A stretch of 64,000 nt of DNA, taken from NCBI GenBank assembly GCA_020744425.1, contig JAGMUV010000023.1, forward strand, positions 372,001 through 436,000, read 5' to 3'. This stretch comes from Dactylonectria macrodidyma (Eukaryota; Ascomycota; Sordariomycetes; Hypocreales; Nectriaceae). The number at the start of each line of letters is the position of its first letter. The stretch's first letter is position 1. Positions 56,601-64,000 of the stretch are shown here, one piece after another. Below the pieces are notes generated by a model. It was given only the letters and a program-made list of their open reading frames with translations, was not told the DNA's origin and ran no database searches. The position numbers and the translations under genes are program-made.

Positions 56601-58269
56601 ATCATCGTACATGGATCAAGCCCCTCTGGTTTCCTGAGTGGTGTTACCGTGATCTTTGGCGAGATCAGCCAGATCATCCCGTGAATCTTTCTAGATCCTA
56701 GTAGTTGATGCACTTGCACATTGACATGACCAAGTTTGAGAGCTCACTGGAAAGCAGGTCTGAAATCAGACTTTATTCGACAGTCGACAGTACTTGACAT
56801 GCCGTTTCATCATGGTGAATGTTTGCACTGGAACTGGCCACAGAGCGCAGCTCAGACCACACACCTCGGAGGTTTCTCGCCGGCAGTTATATCCATGTCT
56901 CTGGAGATGGTGGTCACTAACCACTGAAAACAGGGTAGGAGGCGATCCCCTTCAGACGCGTCGACGGGGCAAAGACAGTAGTCCCGAGACACGACGGTGG
57001 TGTGGAAGCAGACTGATGACTCCGCCAGGCTCCCGGTCGGATGATGTGGGGCAGGGATCATGAGATTCTGTAAGATGTTAGTAGGTGCCAGGGAAGGGGT
57101 CCATCTCACATTGAGGGTGTGAAGGCTACTAGGTACCAAGGGAGGGTTAGTAGTCGATTTGGTTTTGCTGCCGAAGATGGAAATCCGGCTGCTGTGGAAG
57201 TGTGGGCGTCAACCTAGTTGACGCGGCACTTGGTGAATGCTTTGTCGTAGAAGGAGAGGACCCGGAGCGTTGGCTTAGTTTTGACGTCAGCATAAGGTAT
57301 TAGGGAACAGTTTGACCCAACGTGAAGAGGTGGATATGTGAGGATCAAGAAACATATCAAACCCAACACGCCGGTGAGAAATGTGCGGGTAGAATGTTCG
57401 ACAGGACCGCCACAATGTGGCAACAAAAGTAAACTCTGGAGACGCCAAGCAAGCCACTGGGCCGGCGCTCGCCGCGGAGACGCAGTGATCCGTGAACGAT
57501 GTGTGAGGCTGGAGACGACATGTAAACTGGTCCAATACAGCTGAGGCCAGTATGAAGCCCGAAGTCTTTGGGGGGCAGTCAGGCGGCCACGGCAGTAGGC
57601 ATTAACACGAGGCCATATCAGCGAAAGGTGGTTGGGAGTGCACACACTGGCTCGCAACTTGCACGCGTTCCGGAGTAGGGGTGTGGTGGAGACACCGGGA
57701 AGAGGCGAATGAATGATGGGGTCTCTCGATCATGATGGTGGTGATTTATGATGAGGGCTGTGGTGTGGTCATCCGACTGAGACACCTCTAAGTTGAGGAT
57801 GGGTGAACCTGGTCGGGGGACCGTGGCGCTTGCCGACCAGACCGCTTTTGGAGCTAGGTGCGTCGCTGGTATGTCAAAACGATTGGGACGGCGTCTTACG
57901 GGCTAACTGATGACATGCGGTTTGAAGTTGTGTCCCTTGCCGAGAGCAGGGGATCGATGAGTTAGCTAGAGACGTCATTTTCCTGCAGGTCGACAGCGGG
58001 TGGAGGTCGATCAATGTGTTCTGTATCGAGCGCGAACTCCTGCGGGCCCTTGAGGGTCTGAGGGCGAATTAACAGAAAGGAAAGAGAGATGTGAAGCAGG
58101 CAGAGGCTAGGGTGGTTTCGATGGGATGTGGAGCTATGGCCAGTAGTCGTGGAGCTAGAGCGCAGCCTGCATCAGTCGACAGGATGGAGGGTGGACGGCG
58201 ATCGAAGGCATATCCGAACGAGCTAGCGGCCAACGTCGCAGATAGAAGGCCATGGGAGAGACGAAAGAG

Positions 58270-58412
58270 GCACGATGTTCCCAGGGTGGAGAGAATGGAG
58301 GATTTCCAAGGGTGGAGGAATAGAGGAATAGAGGGATAGAGGATGGCAAGTCGGAGGATGGAGGGGTGGAGAATGATCGGGAGGGAACGAGCCGGGAGGG
58401 GAAGAGATAGGA
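58270..58412 (+). repeat. purine-rich tract with ATAGAGG/GGAGG units
   Basis: About 140 nt in which the plus strand is mostly A and G, with short repeats (GGAATAGAGG, GGATGGAGGGGTGGAG). Polypurine tracts of this kind can form triplex DNA or give purine-rich RNA. No repeat family is recognised. Confidence 0.55.
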
Positions 58413-58820
58413 GACAAGAAGTCTACCGGCGAAGACCCGTGGGTGTGGATGCCACTGTGAAAGCAGACAGGCATCCGTATGACCGGGCACGGGACCGTCC
58501 AAGGCGAGAGGCCAACTGCAAGGCTCTAAGGCCATCCTCTGGGGAAGCTGATGAATCCAAGCCACAAAGAGAAAGAAGCTCCAACCGTTTGCGGGGGTGA
58601 GTAAGCCATGTGTAAGTTGGTGGCATGTTATTAGCGGGTTGGTGTGTGGGCGTTGGGCTTGTGTGACAGTGTGTACGAATGGTACATAGGTACGCTTGTT
58701 GTGTGTGAGAGAGGTCCCAGGTGTGTGTGGTTGGCTGTGCCTATGAGCGTGCGTGTCCGATGAGTAAACCGATGGAATGGAGTGCAGTCGTGAAAGTACC
58801 GTGGTTGGAGTTGAAGAGGT

Positions 58821-58865
58821 GGTCAAGGTCAAGGTCAAAGGTGGAGGAGGTGGAGGTGGTGGATG
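58821..58865 (+). repeat. GGTCAA and GGAGGT short tandem repeats
   Basis: Three GGTCAA units are followed by GGAGGT/GGTGGA units. This low-complexity DNA explains the Pro-rich run in the opposite-strand frame. Confidence 0.6.
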
Positions 58866-61800
58866 TGGATGAATGAGTTGGAGGAGGTACGTACATCCCC
58901 TCGCCTGAGGTGATAATCGAGGTGAGGTCAAGTCCCATGCGGGGGCTATTTCTGGCAGGCACAGCAGGAGGGGCAGGGACGCGCACGGACCGCAAGCCAG
59001 GATGTAGCCGGACGATAGATGGCCCCTCCCCTGTCGGCGCTGGTGGCCCTGTGGCTCTGGGCGTCTCTTGGGCATCCTTCAGGGCAATGTTTAGGCATGC
59101 TCAGCGGGTTGCAGCGGGCGTCGGAGGCGCTGGGCGGCGCTGGTTTAAGTGGACGACGCCCGCGCGAGGCGCACCCTCCCAGCCTGCGGCAGCTGGCACT
59201 AAACCGGCCCCGTATCGGGTATGCTGCTTATGCGGGTTACGGGGGGTGGGCATGGCGCATGGATGCTGGCCTTCCCGCCCAGCACATCCATGAATCCTTT
59301 CCCAGGTTGCAACCTTGGAACAACCAAGAACCCTGGCCCAGTGAGACGGAAACCCCAGACTGAGACCACGCGCGGGCGAGATGCCGCTTCTGCTGCAGAA
59401 TTGCGTCAGCCGGCGTACCGCAAAATGTCAAAAATTGAGGGTTGAGGTTTTTGCTTTTTGCACGCTTCGACGTTCGTCTCGTGTTGTTTCTGCAACGACC
59501 AAACAGGCTGTATACGAGTTTATTCGTAGATCGCACCAACCCAGTGTTACACCAAACGACGTGCCACCATGACTGCTGGTACTACTAGACTCGCCGAGAT
59601 GGGATTCAACTGCAGGAGCCAGGCTACACGCGGCGCTTCATGGGCCGGGGCACTGGTGCATATGGGTAACACCGGTTGTGCCCTGTAAGTACGTAGAGCG
59701 AGATATATGGTACAGCACACTTACAAGGCATCCGGAACAGTTATTCATCACTGAGAGGAACTTGTAAGGAAGTGTACCGCCACTGCGAACCACGCAATCT
59801 CCTCCGCGTCCCGGGTCCCCAGATCGGGCATGCCTCAACCTGAGCTGAACTTGGCTTGGCTGGGCTGAGCCAAACAACTAAACGAGTTGGACGACGGGGG
59901 GTGGAGGGGGACGACACTGGCACACTGCGACACTATCGATCATGCATGCATGGTCGCACAAGAGGGAACGGGCGCGTGCAGCAGAGCGACATGGGCCTAC
60001 GCTATCCGGGATGGGGATAGCGGCCGACATCTGCCTTGATCGTCGACACAGTCGCCGCGGTTGGTTGGCATTTGGCATGGGGGCATGGGCAGCGAGGCAG
60101 AGCAAGGCAGGGAGTGAGAAGGATGACAGGGATGTCTCCGGATGCGATGGGGATATGATGCTCAGGTTACGCCAAGTGAGGCGAGGAAGGGGGACACAAG
60201 CCAAAGAATATGCTGAAATGGGCGGCGCGTGTCTATTGTCTCTCTTGTCTCTTGTGAGTTGAGACTCAATCTCGTCGTTGGTCCGAGTTGTAAGTCTAAC
60301 ATGGCCCAAGCAGGTAGGCAGTCCGTTTCCGTCCGTCGAACCTGTTCGGCGAGCGCCGCGCACGGGAAAGGAAAAAAAAGAAAAATTAGTAGAGATCGAG
60401 CCCTTCCACTTTAGATTGCTCGGATCTTACCTCTCCGTAAGGGATGCAATGTGGTTAGGGCGACGATCAGTTGCTTTCGATTCACGGATCCAATCCCGGA
60501 CGTAAGCGGGAGGACGACGATCGACGAGAGCTGCCGAGAGCGAGGGTCCATTGCCCCAGAAATTTTACTTCTTCCTTCGATGCCGCGTGTTTGTGTCTGT
60601 GTCTGTGTGTCCGTGTTCTGTCTTGTGTCCGACGAGTAGTCTGTAGAGGGTGCGGGCACAACATGATGGACCAGAGGTGGATGGGGATAGCATCGCAGTG
60701 GATGGATGAGAGATGACTGGTGACCATTCAACGCGTATGGATCATTGCCGTCTCCCACACACACCCACGCCCAATCCCGGCCAAAGCAAGGTCCAGCCAG
60801 CCATGAGGCGGGGAAAGCTGCAAGCTGCACTGAGAGGGCAGAGCTGGGTGGAGGAGGAGGGGCGGGAGGATGTGATGTGGGTGACATGGGCCCATGGCTC
60901 CGAACCTGTCGCAATCTGGGAGTGAGTCTGTATATCCTGTCGCCGCAGAGGGCATCCCACTCGCCGTCAGTGTCCATGAATTCAAGTATGTTCCATTAGA
61001 GGTGGCGCGAAGAAGGGGAAGGGAAAGAATGGTGTGCACACGACAGATGTTGGGTGGTGTAGTTGCTTGGACACATGGTGCCGGCCGACCTTGTTTACGC
61101 AAAGTTGCACGTAGACTACCGTCTTGCTATGCGTACCCCCTTCCGGACCTCCGCGAGCCGTGAGACTGAGACCTTGCGAGGAAACAAAAACCCAGGGAGG
61201 TTGCGGCGGACAGGACGGAGTGCCGACCTGAGGTCCACCGGGGGGCTAGTCCGGGCTGAGGACGAGTCTTACAAAACCCCCAAAACGGCCAAAGAAAGAC
61301 GCCCCTCCACCCTACCAAAAGGAGTGTGTGTGACCCAGCCCGGATAGCAGTCTGACCAAATATGACCTGATTCGACCATGGAACACTCCCCTTTGGGAGA
61401 CCGCGGTGAATGTAATGTCTCGAGCGACGTGAGCAAGCCAACCGCATCACAAAACCCACGGCCACGGCGCTCCCCCAGAAGTTTATTCCGCCCCCCTCAT
61501 GGCTTTAGTAGCTGAAGAAGTTAGGAGAGAACCTGGGCGCCCAGAGGCATGGTAGAGTAAGACCCCTAGGACGAAAACAGAACATCACGTAAATTAATAA
61601 ATCTACATTGCTCATTCCGTCTGGCAGTACAGGAGCAGGCAGATAGACCCGGGGGGCTCACGAGTCTGGGGCGGACCAGGGATATGGGTTCCGAGAGCCT
61701 TGCAGCTTGCGTAGGACTGGTATGCTATGCTGTGTCGCGGGCCAGAACGGCACCGCAGCCAAGAACCCGAGGAGAGGAAAACCCGGTAGGCAAAAAGATA

Positions 61801-63532
61801 CCGGACGGGTCCGCAGCCTTGCTGGGGGACTGGGCTGTGAAGTTTCAACTTGGCATATCCATAATCCCGTACTTGAGGTGGTACACACTGTCTCTAGTAC
61901 AGACACCACCACTGCCACTACCACCACCATCAAGAGACCGGCCAACCGCCGAACAACCAACCTCCACACACACACGAGAGGACGTCATTAAAATTGCATC
62001 TCTGTGTCTTTGCCTCTTTGTCTCTCCGTCTGCCTCTTGCCCTCAGTAGTTGTCGTTAGCTCTCCGACTCTCAGTTGGGAGTTGCCCCAGGCGAATATAA
62101 GGCGGACCCGGTTCCCTCCCACCTCTGTCGACAACTTCTTCAACATATAAGCCAACCCCCTCTGTCTCTCCTGTTTTCCTTCGTCTTCCACATTGTCCCG
62201 ATCCTTGCCATCGATGACGAACAAGCCCGGTCTCGTGCCAGAAAAACAAGTTCCCACCATCATCCTCCAAGCGCATCTCACCTCACCTGCGGTTCACGCA
62301 CGCTGCTGCATCTCTTACACCCACCTATCCGTGGCTTCCGCCTGTTTGTAATAAACCAGGTGAGGCGCCAGCTGTTCAGCCAAAGCAGAAACCACCCACC
62401 TTCGTTCGCCCCATTACTGCTTTGGGGAAGCGCCACTTGCACAACATCAGCTTGCGCGAGACGCGAATTCTACCACGGGATTTTTATGTTCCTGAATAGC
62501 ATCCAATCCCAACCGGACAGTACGACAACACGGGATCCCAACCTTTGACGCACGTCGAAAGCAACTGTCCCCCCCCCGGCAGCCCCTCGCTGCATAACAC
62601 ACCTCCAGGGCACCGCTCCACTGACTCGGCTGCCCGAGACCCGCTAAAGGCCGACGAACTAGAGGCCCAACCCCTCCGAGTCGAGTCTGAGAACCCCCAC
62701 TGAGCCGCTTAGCTACCCCTACAGTTACAGCGCTACAGCCGACCGCTCGATAGGGACTGAAGAACTGGAGAGCAACAGGCGCCAGCTGACTGCCTTAATG
62801 CAAACAACTACGGCTCTTGGCACCATTGTGCCTTCCTTCTCTCCACTGCAGGACCTTCCGTCCCAACTTCTCTCTTCTCTTCCTACTTCTCCCACAACAC
62901 CAAGGCGTCTGGCTGTATCTGACATCGTTACTCTCCCGGACCCTGCGTTGCCGCCATCATTGCCATCACCGTCGCCATCTTACTCGCACGAACAAGACCC
63001 TGGTAACTGGGGGTTGACTCGCGACTGCTACACTACGGCTGCTCTACTACCACCACTAATACATATACGTACCACACCCGGGATCGCCCAGGCCGGTTCC
63101 TCATCTGTCTCATCAGCCCTTCCAGGTTCTCTACGTCCTCAACGTCCATCGCTCGTTCGCTCCGTTGGCTCGGCTTGTCAGAACAACGCCCAGAACAGAG
63201 GCCAAGGCCGCAACCGAGGGAACCCATCTAATCCAGCGAACAACCTAGCGAACCACTCAACGAACCCAGCAACACCAACAGCGCCCGCCATTTTACCCCC
63301 ACCTTGCGCCCACCACTGGACTCCACGAGCACTCCATCAACCCGTTCCAAAAGCGCGCGAGCGAGCGACCCTCTTTGCCGCCCGCTCCGCCGCCGCATTC
63401 ACGCAGCCTTCACCTAAGCCTCCGCCTTCCGATCTTGCTTCTCCTCCGCCTCTGCTTCCGTTTCCCCTTTCCTCCTACACCACCCCGCCTAGGCGTCTCC
63501 TCCGATCCCAGACGTCGCCTTCCATTACTACG

Positions 63533-64000
63533 ATGCCTGAATACCGTCACTCCCGGGGCGCCAGTCTCAACGCCTCATCGTCGTCCACCGGAGCCCAGGC
63601 CACTCCCATGGCGGCTACTACTACCCCCCGCTTCGATGGGCCCCGAAGCCCTCCGAGTACGTTGCACACGGCCCCCCGCGACGAGCCATCGCTTTGCGTC
63701 GCATTTCCCTTGTCCCACCCCAAAACTTCCCAACTGACGCAGCTCATTATGACAGACACCGCTCACGTTCCGTGCAAGTTCTTTCGTCAGGGCGCTTGCC
63801 AGGCGGGCAATGCTTGTCCATTTAGCCATGACCTCGGCGCCGCGGCCGAGAACGTCTGCAAATACTTTGCAAAGGTGCGTGCGCCATATCACCGTCGCCA
63901 TCATGCCGCCTCAAACCCTCAAAGCCCCTCTTTCCATCCGAAACGCGTCAAATCTAACAATTGTTTTACCAAACAGGGAAATTGCAAGTTCGGCCCCAAA
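63533..64000 (+). CDS. CCCH zinc-finger protein, N-terminal part (cut by window end)
   Basis: Exons 63533-63656, 63756-63874 and 63977 onward; the gene continues past 64000. Introns are 99 and 102 nt with GTACGT/GTGCGT donors and GACAG/AACAG acceptors. The first exon codes a Ser/Thr/Ala-rich start (MPEYRHSRGASLNASSSSTG). The spliced product then has CKFFRQGACQAGNACPFSH, a C-x7-C-x5-C-x3-H finger, and the start of a second, CKYFAKGNCKFGPK. Tandem CCCH fingers near the N-terminus resemble the fungal Lee1-type family, whose fingers bind RNA or possibly DNA. The specific function is unknown. A long pyrimidine-rich leader lies upstream. Confidence 0.85.
   Translation, partial: MPEYRHSRGASLNASSSSTGAQATPMAATTTPRFDGPRSPPSTLHTAPRDEPSLCVAFPLSHPKTSQLTQLIMTDTAHVPCKFFRQGACQAGNACPFSHDLGAAAENVCKYFAKVRAPYHRRHHAASNPQSPSFHPKRVKSNNCFTKQGNCKFGPK

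Larger units (their letters stand above)
53673..63532. other. 9.9-kb gene-free stretch
   Basis: I cannot support any gene between the bZIP and CCCH genes. Frames up to 306 codons (58155-59075, minus) are Pro/Ser/His-rich low-complexity translations of purine/pyrimidine-biased DNA with no motif. Visible structure: a purine-rich tract at about 58270-58412, GGTCAA and GGAGGT repeats near 58820-58865, an ACC-rich run near 61900-61935, TATA-like motifs near 62094 and 62146, and pyrimidine-rich DNA from 62820 to 63530 that is likely the CCCH leader. Unusually long for this gene-dense fungal window. Confidence 0.55.

Noticed and set aside
58155..59075. 306-codon minus-strand frame as a protein gene
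   Set aside because: Pro/Ser/His low complexity follows the purine bias of the opposite strand. There is no domain, splice signal or promoter.
60411..60977. 188-codon minus-strand frame with a His/Pro-rich run
   Set aside because: Overlapping frames exist on both strands in the same GT/CA-rich DNA. There is no motif.

Overview
This is a stretch of nuclear chromosome from a filamentous ascomycete. Coding exons are G+C-rich. Introns are short (mostly 45-130 nt) with GTATGT/GTGAGT-type donors. The gene set is typically fungal: a full-length GRAM-PH-GRAM sterol glucosyltransferase, a Zn2Cys6 factor, a secreted cupredoxin and a GPI-type surface protein. A Sordariomycete, possibly in the Glomerellales, fits best because one protein resembles the appressorial CAP22 family. 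That placement is inference. There is no rDNA, intact mobile element, CRISPR array or convincing tRNA.

Layout. 1-5301: no supported gene. 5302-9027: an acyl/4-coumarate-CoA ligase-like enzyme and a VIT1/CCC1 vacuolar iron transporter, both on +. 10183-13458: a Zn2Cys6 transcription factor and a secreted cupredoxin, both on -. 13459-16832: no supported gene. 16833-44147 is a dense housekeeping block: MTF2-like mitochondrial factor (-), CMR1 WD40 protein (+), ATG26 sterol glucosyltransferase (+), GRIM-19 complex I subunit (+), FCP1 CTD phosphatase (-), condensin CND1 (-), CDC7 kinase (+), ribosomal protein RPL28/uL15 (-) and CHL1 helicase (+). 45007-49094: an NCS1 purine-cytosine permease, a 215-aa orphan and a Cys-rich GPI-anchored protein. 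52777-53672: a bZIP factor. 53673-63532: almost 10 kb without a supportable gene. 63533-end: the start of a CCCH zinc-finger gene cut by the window edge.

How the genes relate. CMR1, CND1, CDC7 and CHL1 all act in replication, DNA damage, cohesion or chromosome condensation and lie within 26 kb. Three pairs are head-to-head (MTF2/CMR1, CND1/CDC7, RPL28/CHL1). Two of these shared promoters carry clusters of ACGCG cores (MBF/MCB-type) and the third carries a tandem CCAAT box. The iron transporter has a palindromic CCAAT box 13 nt from a Yap/HapX-like half-site, fitting iron-responsive control. Several start codons and splice junctions were settled from frame and splice consensus. Two introns (CMR1, CND1) contain no stop and keep the frame, and one CHL1 intron is GC-AG. 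No clearly new biological system is visible. The most interesting leads are the 10-kb gene-free stretch between two putative regulators, the bZIP gene with an upstream ORF and unresolved 5' end, the Cys-rich surface protein with a poly-Asp insertion, and the orphan gene.
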